A stretch of 64,000 nucleotides of DNA, taken from the NCBI RefSeq assembly GCF_001316265.1, contig NZ_BBDN01000007.1, forward strand, positions 1-64,000, given 5' to 3'. Source of the DNA: Vulcanisaeta sp. JCM 16159. GTDB lineage: Archaea > Thermoproteota > Thermoprotei > Thermoproteales > Thermocladiaceae. The position numbers were made by a program, and so were the translations under genes. A model generated the notes under the pieces. That model had not been told where the DNA came from. It ran no database searches and worked only from the letters and a program-made list of their open reading frames with translations. Shown here in pieces: positions 1-8,893 of this stretch; the first letter of the stretch is position 1; each line of letters opens with the position of its first letter.

Positions 1-48
1 AACAAAGAGTAACTGAAACAGGAATATTTAAACCCTAGCACAAAATTA

Positions 49-147
49 TTAAAAACAATAAATCAAATAACGAATCAAATTATCCACAATATCAAAACCA
101 ATAGGAGACCATAGTAAACTAACTAATGCATCAAAAACAGGACCCAT
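49..147 (-). CDS. possible small hydrophobic protein, 32 aa
   Basis: A short reading frame follows the large pilin-like gene on the same strand, with a GAGGT stretch about 9 bases before its ATG. The product would be mostly hydrophobic (LVSLLWSPIG, then LIRYLIYCF) and could be a small membrane protein of the pilus operon. No family is recognised, and the frame is short enough to occur by chance in this AT-rich stretch. Confidence 0.25.
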   Translation of the reverse strand: MGPVFDALVSLLWSPIGFDIVDNLIRYLIYCF

Positions 148-192
148 ATAGTATTTACCTCAATGTACTTAAGGTTCTAGGATAAGAAGAGA

Positions 193-1596
193 TCATCCAC
201 CAATACATATGTAGTCCCAGTATGCCTGTCCCTGGGACTGAGACGTATTTGGTATGTATATTCCAATACCCACGTATTGATAATCCACGTTACCACCAAC
301 GTAATTAGCCACATTATTAAGTGAGTAGTCAGTCCACGTACCCGTGGGTATCGTACCTCCAAAAATATTGTAGAATTTCTTTACATTGCCTCCGCTTGAC
401 ACCGTCAGGCTCCCCACCGCACTGTCTATATTGTTTATGGCCGAGGAGCCGGGGCTTTGCGTCCCCACTTGCCAGTAGACGACTACTGCATAGTGGTTGT
501 TCGTTACCATGAAGAAGAAGGGTATAACGCCCGTTGTGAATTGTTCAGGATATATGTAGACTGAAGCACTTGGGTAATTACCAACCTTAATGCTCAGGGG
601 GAATACGTTGTAGTAGTACATGATTGTGTACCCGTTTGGTGGTGGAGGAGCTGTTGCCACGGCATAGGTGTATATTGGGTTTGGAAGGCCGTCTATTACG
701 CTGTTTTGGAGTGTCTCATCGCCGTAACTAAGCCCTGGACCAACTCCAGGATAAACATAGCTCTGTAGTCCATTTGTTGTTGCGTTTCCTATGTACCCGA
801 ACGCCATGTTCTGGCATGTGGCTGGTAATGACGCTGTTGTGGATGTTGGTGATTGCTGTACGCTTATTTGTATCGTGGGTACGGTCTCTGTATAATTATT
901 CACAAGTACCGTCATTGGCATTGATATGGTTCCAGCACTCGTTGTACTAACCGGTATTGATATCGCTGCCACACCGCTTGGCGGCATTATTGTGCTGTTG
1001 ACAATGGTATTCCCATTCACGTTGGTTATTACCGTGGCGTTCACCCACCCCGTGGAGTTATTCGTAAGCAGGACAATGACATTAACGGTGCTTACCGATC
1101 CCTGGTAAACAACGGGTGGTGCTATTACACTGACCTCTATCGGCCCTCTGTAGAGGCTTATGCCCGGCGTTAGACCCACGCTCGTTGGTACCAGCACCAC
1201 TAGGTTGCCCACTCCTCCATTTACTAACGTGCTCGGTACCGTTACATACACCACGCCATCACTAATCACATAACTGCAATACTGCATATACTGCACACCA
1301 CCCATATCATACTTACATATAGCCTCTGCATTACCAAGCGGTGCAGCACCGCTTAGTTTCATGGCAATTACGTAATTACCACCCACAGTATTAAAGCCGT
1401 TTAATGAGGCACTCACCTCAGTACCTCTAAGGGATTGCAATGACTCTTTCTCCTCAGCCACGTACTTACTAAAGCCGTTGAGTACGGAGTAAATTACGGC
1501 AAGTGATACAATGATTATCATGATTATTATGGCCATTACGTAAAGCTCCCCCAAGCCCCTACTGCCCAAGCCCCTCCTCGGCTGTGAACCCATCAC
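193..1596 (-). CDS. large secreted pilin-like protein
   Basis: This 467-residue protein has a basic N-terminus (QPRRGLGSRGLGEL) followed at once by a long hydrophobic helix (about residues 19-41). That is the layout of an archaeal type III signal (prepilin) peptide with the pilin core helix, and cleavage near SRG/LGEL is plausible. The rest is a Thr/Ser/Asn/Tyr-rich, beta-strand-like ectodomain; residues 260-467 form a Gly/Tyr/Trp-rich block that may be a jelly-roll binding domain. It is far longer than a normal pilin (100-180 aa), so it may be a minor pilin or a pilus-tip adhesin. The first 38 bases overlap the preceding pilin gene, and a start closer to the helix is possible. It is the third pilin-like gene of the minus-strand run. 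Pilin-like N-terminus fairly sure, C-terminal role inferred. Confidence 0.72.
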   Translation of the reverse strand: MMGSQPRRGLGSRGLGELYVMAIIIMIIIVSLAVIYSVLNGFSKYVAEEKESLQSLRGTEVSASLNGFNTVGGNYVIAMKLSGAAPLGNAEAICKYDMGGVQYMQYCSYVISDGVVYVTVPSTLVNGGVGNLVVLVPTSVGLTPGISLYRGPIEVSVIAPPVVYQGSVSTVNVIVLLTNNSTGWVNATVITNVNGNTIVNSTIMPPSGVAAISIPVSTTSAGTISMPMTVLVNNYTETVPTIQISVQQSPTSTTASLPATCQNMAFGYIGNATTNGLQSYVYPGVGPGLSYGDETLQNSVIDGLPNPIYTYAVATAPPPPNGYTIMYYYNVFPLSIKVGNYPSASVYIYPEQFTTGVIPFFFMVTNNHYAVVVYWQVGTQSPGSSAINNIDSAVGSLTVSSGGNVKKFYNIFGGTIPTGTWTDYSLNNVANYVGGNVDYQYVGIGIYIPNTSQSQGQAYWDYICIGG

Positions 1597-2007
1597 AGGA
1601 GACCACCTTAATCAAGTAATTAGTATTATATGGGATATTTAAATTTGAGTAATTGAGCATAAGCACTTGGCCGGGGCCCAGCCTAGCCAGTGGGTTCGTT
1701 ATACAGTTGCTTGATACGGCAACTTGGTACGCAGTCGATTCATTGAGTATGTATATGCCGGATATTCCGCATTGCTTGTCGCCGTAGTTGTATAGGGCTA
1801 TGCTTATTGATGTTATTGAGGAGCCCGTGGTGTTGAATGCCGTATTCATTATAGAAAACTCGCAGGAACCACTAAGCGCATTTGCCAGTGAGTAGCCAAG
1901 TGACTCCAGGTATCCGTAGAAGTACCCGAATATCATAAGCTTAAGGCCACGGCTATAACGAGCAGTATTATTGCACCTACAACCTCACTGATGCCGGGGG
2001 AAACCAT
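1559..2007 (-). CDS. archaeal type IV pilin (frame broken once)
   Basis: Two frames join into one pilin. The first, starting at ATG 2007, reads MVSPGISEVVGAIILLVIAV, a textbook archaeal pilin signal and core helix with cleavage expected before ISEVVGA. It then hits TGA, and the adjacent frame continues with MIFGYFYGYLESLG and a small beta-rich domain with four Cys. The shift lies at about 1936-1942 and is cured by one base (AGCTTATGATA read as AGCTTAATGATA). The joined product is about 149 aa, normal for a pilin. Its 3' end overlaps the large pilin-like gene, so the two are probably co-transcribed. Without the correction the gene appears as a headless 125-residue protein. Confidence 0.78.
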
Positions 2008-2061
2008 GGAAGACCACTTATGGTGTGATTTTGACTTAAAATGTTTAATGTGCCCACCTGA

Positions 2062-2535
2062 TTAAGATGATGCCACCACAGATGTGGTGTACTTGGTGCC
2101 TTCTGACGTGACAAATAGTAGTTCATAAGTTGTTCCAGAACTTATACTGCATCCTGCTATTGGAGCTGCTATTGTTACTTCCCTTGTTGTTCCAGGGTTT
2201 ATTTGAACGGGGGTAAATCCTGATGAGTTTACCAATTCACATATTAAACCGCCATTTGTTGAATTTAATAGGTAAATGCCCGTTATTGTTACTGTTACTG
2301 AGCCTGTGTTTTGGACGTAGGCCGTTAATCCACTAGTTGCTGATAGGCTTGCTGCAACTACCTGGAATTGTTCTGGTGTTGCCATTGAGCTTACCTTACT
2401 CGTTGTTGCTGATAGGTACCCGCTGAACCACATGTAGAGTAGTACTGCGGCTACCACGGTAATGACTATTAGTAGTATGGCTGCGACGATTGGCTCTATA
2501 CCCACGCTCTTCCTGTTATTTCTATTTCTGGTCAT
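2062..2535 (-). CDS. archaeal type IV pilin
   Basis: A 157-residue pilin starts MTRNRNNRKSVG and continues with the core helix IEPIVAAILLIVITVVAAVL. This is the conserved archaeal pilin N-terminal domain (DUF1628 type), and cleavage is expected after the Gly of KSVG. A compact beta domain follows, with two Cys (LICELVNSS and AGCSISSG) that could form a disulfide. I chose ATG 2535 over the longer frame from 2601 because a TATA-like box at 2559-2567 sits about 28 bases upstream, as in a leaderless crenarchaeal transcript. It lies directly after a TadC-like gene, so it is probably the major subunit assembled by that machinery. Confidence 0.88.
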   Translation of the reverse strand: MTRNRNNRKSVGIEPIVAAILLIVITVVAAVLLYMWFSGYLSATTSKVSSMATPEQFQVVAASLSATSGLTAYVQNTGSVTVTITGIYLLNSTNGGLICELVNSSGFTPVQINPGTTREVTIAAPIAGCSISSGTTYELLFVTSEGTKYTTSVVASS

Positions 2536-2558
2536 CAATTCCTTGTTTATTTTCAATC

Positions 2559-2567
2559 TTTTATAAA
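2559..2567 (-). promoter_or_regulatory. TATA box of the pilin gene
   Basis: The plus strand reads TTTTATAAA, giving TTTATAAAA on the minus strand, centred about 28 bases before ATG 2535. That spacing puts the transcription start at or next to the start codon, so the message would be leaderless. Confidence 0.6.
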
Positions 2568-2604
2568 TCTTTCTCTTAATTATGGTTGTACATTTACCCA
2601 AGTT

Positions 2605-3513
2605 TCATATTATACTTAGGTATATTGTTAAGTACATTATGTAATTAATCAGTGTGAGCGTTATTATCAATATAGACGCATGTAGCAGCCCAACGATTGG
2701 TCTTCCATAGACAATCCTCCCAACTATTACGCCGGCAATTATAGATTGGATTACACCGCTCATTACTATTATTGATGAGAATAACTGGGTGTCGACGATG
2801 GGTATTGTTGGTGCTGTGATTGTGCCCGTTGATGTGGTTATCGTTATCCTGCTTATACTTGGCATCATTAGGTAGATGATTATTCCAGCGAGTACTATGT
2901 ATATTACCATGACCACGTAAATCAAGGCTAGGTAAGGCTTAACCTGGTTTGCCCTTTCTAGGTAATAGCTTACCAAGTCTTCAAAGGATTTGTAGGCAGT
3001 ATCTAGTGTTTCCTGAAGTTTCGCCCCTGATTTTACAGCGGTGTCGAGTATTACAGCCAGCATTGCCAGGTAGTTGTTACCGAGTTCTTTAGATACACTG
3101 GTTAGGTCTTCCTTCATCGTTGTTATACCCATGCTCTCCTTCCTAATGGACTCGGCTATTATCCTGCCAAGCCTACCCTTACCAGCCCTGGCGAGCGTTT
3201 CAGCAATGCCACTTAGGGGTTGGCCTGAGCTTAAGCCATCCCTTAGCACCCTGATTACGGCGGGCATGTCCATGAGTATATCGTTATTCACCTTCCATAG
3301 TCTATACTCGGTGATTGATAGCGGCAGTAACTCGATGGCAATGGCTATGGCGGTTAACGTTACCCCAAGTATGCCGTAGGGTATTGGAACACTTAGTGCT
3401 AATCTACCGATGCTGACCTGGACGTAGGTCTTTGGTAATAACACGTATGATGATGCAATCGTGATGACCACAACCCCTATAGTTATTAACTGCAGTGTTA
3501 CTTCCTTACGCAT
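2605..3513 (-). CDS. type IV pilus membrane platform protein, TadC/GspF family
   Basis: A 302-residue polytopic membrane protein has two N-terminal helices (about 7-26 and 45-66), a cytoplasmic helical domain (about 70-190: LPL..YRLWKVNNDILMDMP, then LRDGLSSGQPLSGIAETLAR), and three or more C-terminal helices. This matches the archaeal TadC-type platform (T2SSF domain) around which pilins are polymerised by the secretion ATPase. It lies upstream of the pilins on the same strand and is divergent from the ATPase gene at 3605. A second platform-like protein is encoded at 5059-5886, so the locus has the paired platforms seen in several crenarchaeal pilus loci. Confidence 0.85.
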   Translation of the reverse strand: MRKEVTLQLITIGVVVITIASSYVLLPKTYVQVSIGRLALSVPIPYGILGVTLTAIAIAIELLPLSITEYRLWKVNNDILMDMPAVIRVLRDGLSSGQPLSGIAETLARAGKGRLGRIIAESIRKESMGITTMKEDLTSVSKELGNNYLAMLAVILDTAVKSGAKLQETLDTAYKSFEDLVSYYLERANQVKPYLALIYVVMVIYIVLAGIIIYLMMPSISRITITTSTGTITAPTIPIVDTQLFSSIIVMSGVIQSIIAGVIVGRIVYGRPIVGLLHASILIITLTLINYIMYLTIYLSII

Positions 3514-3545
3514 ATTAGTGTCTTCCAGGAATGCATTTGCTTCAA

Positions 3546-3583
3546 ATTATAAAACTAAACTTTTAAAATTTAAAAATTTATAG
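3546..3583. promoter_or_regulatory. divergent promoter region of the pilus locus
   Basis: The 91-base gap between the divergent platform and ATPase genes is very AT-rich. On plus, ATTTATAG (3576-3583) lies about 26 bases before GTG 3605. On minus, TTATAATTT (3546-3553) lies about 36 bases before ATG 3513. Both fit archaeal TATA boxes, so the two halves of the locus may be controlled from this one region. Confidence 0.5.
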
Positions 3584-3604
3584 CCTAAAGTTAGGAATTA
3601 TACT

Positions 3605-5062
3605 GTGGATAATAAGGGTGCTGAATTAATTGATGAATATGAGATTGTTAAGGGATTGATTGGTGTACTCATTGTTAGGGACAGGATTACTGGGCTCTAT
3701 TTATATAACGTGGTTGAGCCGGTACTTAGCGATAGTGCGGGCAAGGTGCTTGCTAGGGCCCGGGAATTGCTCAGGATGAGTAGTTCATTACCTGGTGATA
3801 ATAGTGTCGAGAGTTATTTGAAATCAGTGGTTGACGAGGCAATGAGTAGATTAAGGGTTAGGTTAAGTGATGATGAGTTGAGGAACGTCATGTATTACCT
3901 AATGCGGGATACGGTGGGTTATGGTAAAATTGACCCATTGGTTAGGGATGACTATATTGAGGATGTCAATATTAATGGTCCAAATAAGCCCGTCTATGTG
4001 TGGCATAGTAGGTATGAGCACTTAAGGACTAACATTGTCCTTAGCAATGATGAGTTGAATAGCCTCGTTGTGAAGATTAGCCAGAGGGTTGGTAAGAACG
4101 TTAGCTCTGCATACCCAATACTAGAGGGATTACTACCCGAGGGCCTCAGGGTTGAGCTTGGGCTTAGGGATGTCTCGCCCCATGGGCATAGTGACCATTA
4201 GGAAGTTTAGGACTAATCCCATAACCATCATTGACTTAATAACTGACGGTGTTATTAGAGCCGAGGCCTTAGCGACCCTATGGTTTATGCTTGAGAATGG
4301 CATTAGCATGGTCATCATTGGACCAACAGGTGCGGGTAAGACCACATTACTCAATGCGTTGCTGTTCCTCATAAGGCCTGAGGCTAGGATAGTGACGATT
4401 GAGGACGCCAGGGAGATTAATATACCCCATGAGCAGTGGGTACCACTGGTTGTTAGAGAGTCTGAGACACCCAATGTGCAGAGTGTCACGGCTTACGACC
4501 TAGTCAAGGTCTCGATGAGGATTAGACCCGATTACATGGTCGTCGGTGAGTTGAGGGGTGAGGAGGCCTACGTCTTCTTCCAGGGACTGGCCAGTGGGCA
4601 TACCGGCCTTACCACGATACATGCCAGCTCATTAAATGCGGCTGTGAGGAGGCTGTTGTCTAAGCCCATGAGTGTTCCTCCAGCCTGATACCCCTGGCCA
4701 ACATATTCATATTAATTAATAGGGTGAGGGTTGGCGATAGGATTGCCAGGCGTGTCATGGATATCAGTGAGCTATTGGGTGTGATGAAGAGTGGCTTAAG
4801 GGTTAACACCCTGTTTAGGTGGAGTAGGGATAAGGATGAACTTGTCAGGTTGGGTGATAGTGCCTTGATCGCTGATCTCGTGAGGATGGGTAGGATACCC
4901 CAGGAGGAGGTTGATAAGGAGCTAAGGAGGAGGACCGAGATTGTGACTGCCATGGCTAAGTACGGGTTTAGGTCACCCGACGCAGTGTTTAGGGTCACTA
5001 GGAATTACTACGTGGATCCAGAGAGGACCTATAGGACCGTGATTAGCGGTGAACTGCCTTGA
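3605..5062 (+). CDS. type IV pilus / secretion ATPase, TadA/VirB11 type (two frameshifts)
   Basis: Three consecutive frames make one hexameric secretion ATPase of about 485 aa that drives pilin polymerisation. Segment 1 (3605 to about 4190) has the N-terminal domain (YYLMRDTVGYGKIDPLVRD, EDVNINGPNKPVYVWH). Segment 2 has TIRKF, Walker A GPTGAGKTT, Asp box TIEDAREI and Walker B/His box GELRGEEAY with GLTTIHA. Segment 3 continues with ANIFILINRVRVGDR and the C-terminal region. The shifts are near 4185 and near 4680; at the second, one extra A (CCAAGC for CCAGC) restores SVPPSLIPLANI. All ATPase motifs are present, so the breaks look like sequence errors rather than decay. GTG 3605 follows a TATA box at normal distance. 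Confidence 0.88.
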
Positions 5063-5886
5063 TTAATCCGTTGGCTGCCTATAGGCGTTGGGTGTATGAT
5101 TACGTCAATAGGCTTTACTTGCTTAGCGGTTACGACTTCAATAGGGACTTCACGGTTGCAGTAGTCATGTACACGCCGATGGTGATTGTTACGTTAATTG
5201 CGGCCTACGTACTCGCACCAATAAGTGTGGTAAGGAGCCTACTGCTTCTTGCAGTAATTGTATTGCTCGTTGATTACTTATCAGTGCTTATTTACGCTAA
5301 TGCAAAGGTCTATGTAAGGTCAAGCCATTTCGAGAGGTATCTAACAAATACACTTATGGTTATGATACCATTAATAGCCAGTGGTTTAACACTCGAGGAA
5401 TTAATAAGTACCCTGGCCAACATTGAGAGGGACCCATACATAGCCAGAGAGTTTAGGTTAATACTCAGGGATACCAGGGAGGGGGGCATGGACATACTAA
5501 CCGCGCTTAGGGCAAGCCTTAACAGGGTGCCGTCAAGGACCTACAGCGAGATCTTCAGCCTTATAGCCGAGACCTACCTAATCAGTGCCAACTTAGCCGA
5601 TATACTAATGCTCAAGCTCGAGTATCTAGTCAGGAATAAGTACAATAGGTTGAGGAGCACGACCAAGCGCTTGGTCTGATCATGGAGATTTACCTGGTCA
5701 TAGCACTACTCCTACCAATACTGCTCGTGCTCATTGTAATTACCCTATCACCATTAGGACCCATATACCTAGGCCAATAATCCTGAGCCAACACTCGCCC
5801 TACTAATAACGACACTCATATACTCGCCAGCGATGGGATACGTAACATACATACTAATCGACTCCACGATATCCTCAATAGAATAA
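5059..5886 (+). CDS. second TadC/GspF-type pilus platform protein (frame broken)
   Basis: A TTG start overlaps the TGA of the ATPase gene, showing translational coupling. The first 206 residues hold two membrane helices (about 33-53 and 62-80) and the cytoplasmic GspF-type domain (SGLTLEELISTLANIERDPY). The frame ends at 5679, but ATG 5682 opens a hydrophobic stretch (LVIALLLPILLVLIVITL), and a further shift near 5780 leads to ALLITTLIYSPAMGYVTY and a stop at 5886. A platform protein needs these C-terminal helices, so I join the three frames as one gene of about 275 aa. It could also be an intact short gene followed by remnants, but that is less likely in this window. Confidence 0.72.
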
Positions 5887-6146
5887 CTGAGAAACCTTAA
5901 CCTGATTAGGCTCTATATAAATTAGATAAAATTAAGATAATACTATATTGACTATATTGAATATGATATCCCATTCCCCAAATGTTATAAATAATGAATT
6001 AAAAAGGGTTGTCAATTCATTAATAATGTAAAATGATCAATACATCGGTAATAAAATATAAAACATTATTTTAAGGTTAAATTTCAATCTCTCTTAATAC
6101 AGCATATAAAATCATACCAGGTTAGCAAGTTCGGTTCCAGATACCC

Positions 6147-6437
6147 TCACAGCCCTCGGCTTATCTGAAGTATCTCAATTTGATCCATGGGCCTAATCCC
6201 GTATAACTCCCTGACCCTCCTTGGTATCGTAAACTGCCTACTAACCGTATGCCTAGTCCTAAGCAACAATACATTTCTCAACTCAATAACAAATCCATTG
6301 AATGAAATCACTATATCCGCGTACTTAACCCTCTCAATGCCGAGGGTCCTAACTAAATTTGCCGGAATGAGAACTTGATTATTAATGTAAATCCTGGCCC
6401 TGTAGGGAAGATTATTAATAGGTAATCCTCTACTCAT
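6147..6437 (-). CDS. tandem AbrB-like (SpoVT/AbrB) small DNA-binding protein
   Basis: The 96-residue product has two swapped-hairpin-like halves. The first is YRARIYINNQVLIPANLVR with LGIERVKYADIVI; the second is RQFTIPRRVRELYGIRPMDQ followed by IEIL, the usual AbrB 'xxTIPxxVRxxxGIxxGDxVEI' pattern. It is a paralogue of the protein at 49778-50056, which has the same NNQVLIPA, LLRTRHT and SRQFTIPR blocks. It stands alone between the pilus locus and the secreted locus, with no toxin beside it, so a regulatory role for one of those loci is more likely than an antitoxin role. Confidence 0.75.
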   Translation of the reverse strand: MSRGLPINNLPYRARIYINNQVLIPANLVRTLGIERVKYADIVISFNGFVIELRNVLLLRTRHTVSRQFTIPRRVRELYGIRPMDQIEILQISRGL

Positions 6438-6665
6438 ATAATTAAATTCAACTCCAAAAATAAAAGAATTATGCTAAAATCATTAAAAGAGAGGATTATA
6501 GAAATGATGAATTAAAAATATAAAATACATATATCGACATTCTAAATATAAAAAAGTTAAATTTAACCTCGGACTAAAGTATACATAATAAATAGCCACG
6601 AAAAATCTCTTTTTACATAATTCAACTAAATTAAATCAATATTAACCTTAAAATTGAAAGAAAGG

Positions 6666-6673
6666 TTTTTAAG
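6666..6673 (+). promoter_or_regulatory. TATA-like box before the secreted pilin gene
   Basis: TTTTTAAG is centred about 28 bases before ATG 6697, after about 200 bases of AT-rich gene-free DNA. This implies a leaderless message for the first gene of the secreted locus and supports ATG 6697 as start. Confidence 0.45.
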
Positions 6674-6696
6674 ATCCTACTAGAAGCCGATGAAGT

Positions 6697-7311
6697 ATGA
6701 GCATTACCGCTACGAGAAGTAACAAAAGAAGGAAAGTACTAACACTGGTGGCAATAGCACTGGCTGCCGTTGCCACCATAGCGCTTGCTGACGTGATATA
6801 CGTGTATACAGGCACGATAAATGCCATGCCGTATACCACCACACCACTCGTATTTTCCACAGGCCCGAACGCCGGCCCGTCAGATACGGCGGCTGAACCA
6901 TTCATAAACTTCACTGGAACTAATACGGGTACGGGCTTTACCGCAACAATAGCCCTAACAAACTCCAGCGCTGCGTACTTCTACCAAGCCGGTACTTTAA
7001 CCGTCAACACGGCAGGTGGTATATACGTAAATAGCGTCATCACATCAGGCTCGTCAATGATTAATACAATGACCATATACATCATGAGCAGTAGCGGTTC
7101 GACGGTATGCACAATCCCCGTGCTCAGTAATGGCAACCCAGCCACAACGCCTAGCTCATCATGCAGTTTGAGCACCGGCACGTATTACATAAATATTTAC
7201 GTTGTCCCAAACACGCCGATACATAGCACGTATAGCGAGACTGTTACAGTCAACTTCGGCTACAACGTAGTCGGCTCTCAGTCGGGCTATACATCGATCC
7301 CAGTGCCATAA
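6697..7311 (+). CDS. secreted beta-rich filament subunit, candidate donor-strand pilin (TasA/AbpA-like)
   Basis: This 204-residue protein has a Sec signal peptide (basic MSITATRSNKRRK, hydrophobic VLTLVAIALAAVATIALA) with predicted cleavage at ALA/DVIYVYTG. The mature part is small, Thr/Ser/Asn-rich and beta-patterned, with two Cys (STVCTIP and SSCSLS). The mature N-terminus DVIYVYTGTINAMP closely matches that of the third downstream secreted protein (DVIILYNGSVRAIP at 8894-10310). A short conserved N-terminal strand on a small Sec-exported beta protein is what subunits joined by donor-strand exchange look like, as in Pyrobaculum archaeal bundling pili and bacterial TasA. That assignment rests on layout, not on a database match. 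It could instead be another small surface protein. Confidence 0.6.
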   Translation: MSITATRSNKRRKVLTLVAIALAAVATIALADVIYVYTGTINAMPYTTTPLVFSTGPNAGPSDTAAEPFINFTGTNTGTGFTATIALTNSSAAYFYQAGTLTVNTAGGIYVNSVITSGSSMINTMTIYIMSSSGSTVCTIPVLSNGNPATTPSSSCSLSTGTYYINIYVVPNTPIHSTYSETVTVNFGYNVVGSQSGYTSIPVP

Positions 7312-7327
7312 CAAGGGTGGTACCATT

Positions 7328-8115
7328 GTGGCTTCAATATCACTCAAAATATTTCTCCTTATCTCTATACCCCTCATCCTCTTGGCCATAATTGCTATTT
7401 GGGGCAGTGCCTACTTGCCCCATCCATTGTTAGGCAGGCGTCATTAAGTAATGTACCGTATGTAAAGGTCTCATCAATAAATGTGACGAGTGTTGGCGTT
7501 TTCGTAAAGTTAACAATTATTAAGCAGGGTTCACTTAGCTTTACGCCATTAGGTGGTTGGGTCGAGGTTGTGGATACTGGGCAGTCAGCGAATGTGAGTG
7601 GTGGATTGCTCGCGGTGTTACCCCTGACTCCGCAGTATGTTGGTTTAAATAGTGTTGGTGTTAAGGGTATTATTTATGGGTACTTAAATGGTAGTACGGC
7701 CTACATAGCCTTTTTCGATATAGTGCCCATACACGTGGTTAACTCCATAGGCATTATCAACTTCACATACAGTAATTGCCTACTGACCGTTTACCTGAAT
7801 GCCTCACTCGTGGTACCCGCAGTCATTAACTACGCCATTAATGTCTCATTATTCGCGGCATACACGCACACCTACGTCTTCAGTACGGTGAATCAACCAT
7901 TCAACATCAGCCTAATCATACCGCCCGGTAATCACGTCATTAAGCTCGAGATACCTATTAAACCGACTAATGAGGGTTATACCTACGTATATGGATGCGG
8001 CATAGAACCTGGAACATACTACACACTTTATATGCCCATGGAAATAACGTACGTATACCCCATGGGAAACACAACCCAATTCACAATATTTATAAAGATG
8101 GCCAAGGGTGGTTAA
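7328..8115 (+). CDS. membrane-anchored secreted beta-rich protein (one frameshift)
   Basis: GTG 7328, 17 bases after the preceding stop, opens a frame reading MASISLKIFLLISIPLILLA, a single membrane helix or signal anchor. That frame ends at 7444, but the overlapping frame from about 7400 carries the ectodomain to 8115 (SIVRQASLSNVPYVKV onward). Joining them gives about 262 aa. The ectodomain is beta-patterned with several N-glycosylation-like sites (NVT, NVS, NGS, NFT, NAS, NTT) and only two Cys. No family is recognised. Its position between two proteins sharing a mature N-terminal motif suggests an anchor, chaperone or assembly role in the same surface structure. Confidence 0.6.
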
Positions 8116-8118
8116 GGC

Positions 8119-8883
8119 GTGAGACCTGAGGTGTTAGTGCTTCTTGGCTTGGTCCTTGCCTTCGTGGTTTCCTGGCTATTCATACCCGCCTGGGGCATTT
8201 CCGGCCGTAATTACAACCTGAGACTGATGCCTGGGGTTTCGTGGTCACGTTCTTTGGGGTGACCTACGTAGTGCCACCGCCCACGGTATTCCTAGTGCCC
8301 TTCTTCGCCCTGGACTCAGCCTGATCCCCATTATCTGGAGGAGGAGTGCCTACGCGCTCTATTTATCGGCCTTATTAGCCGTACTCTCACTAACCATGCT
8401 CATAGACACAGTACTATTCCAGCAGAGGTACCTACAGGTGAGGAGCTTTATAATAGTGCCCACGCCAAACGGTTACGCCTACATTGAACTGCCGCATAAC
8501 TCATTCATTGGCTTACCAACCTACCTACTGATTATGGCTACGGCAATAGCCCTACTCAATATGTTAACCAGGGCCAGGTGGTTAAGGCTTAGGGAGTGGT
8601 CGCTTGCCGTGGCCGTTAAGGAACACGGCGTACTCACGGTGATTGAACAGGCACTTAACAGACTCGGTATTCCATACACGAAGACTCCGGACGGTATTAC
8701 CGTAGGTGACCTACTCATTAGGCCTATGGGTGATGAAATCCTGTTATTATCGAAAGCTAGAGGCGAGGTCACGCTCAATGAAAGCCTTAAAGTCAATGCT
8801 GAGGCCGTGGCTTACGTGATTTATGAGGCTATTAAGGAGGCCTTGAAAGGTAATGCGAGGTGGTTGAGTACGTCGAGGAGTAA
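8119..8883 (+). CDS. polytopic membrane protein of the secreted locus (three frameshifts)
   Basis: Four frames join into one protein of about 254 aa. GTG 8119 starts MRPEVLVLLGLVLAFVVSWL, the frame moves near 8220 to AWGFVVTFFGVTYVVPPP, again near 8315 to LIPIIWRRSAYALYLSALLA, and the last part holds GLPTYLLIMATAIALLNML. After about four membrane helices comes a soluble domain (SLAVAVKEHGVLTVIEQALN, then VGDLLIRP). The true end is probably EVVEYVEE and TAA 8881-8883 after a shift near 8860; read without it, this gene fuses falsely to the next one. No catalytic motif such as a signal-peptidase Ser/Lys pair is evident. Likely an assembly-platform or regulator protein of the locus. Confidence 0.5.
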
Positions 8884-8893
8884 CCATCACCTA

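Noticed and set aside
3605-5062. Programmed frameshifting of the pilus ATPase and similar genes
   Set aside because: Shifts occur in dozens of unrelated genes at varied sequences without a shared slippery motif, so assembly errors explain them better.
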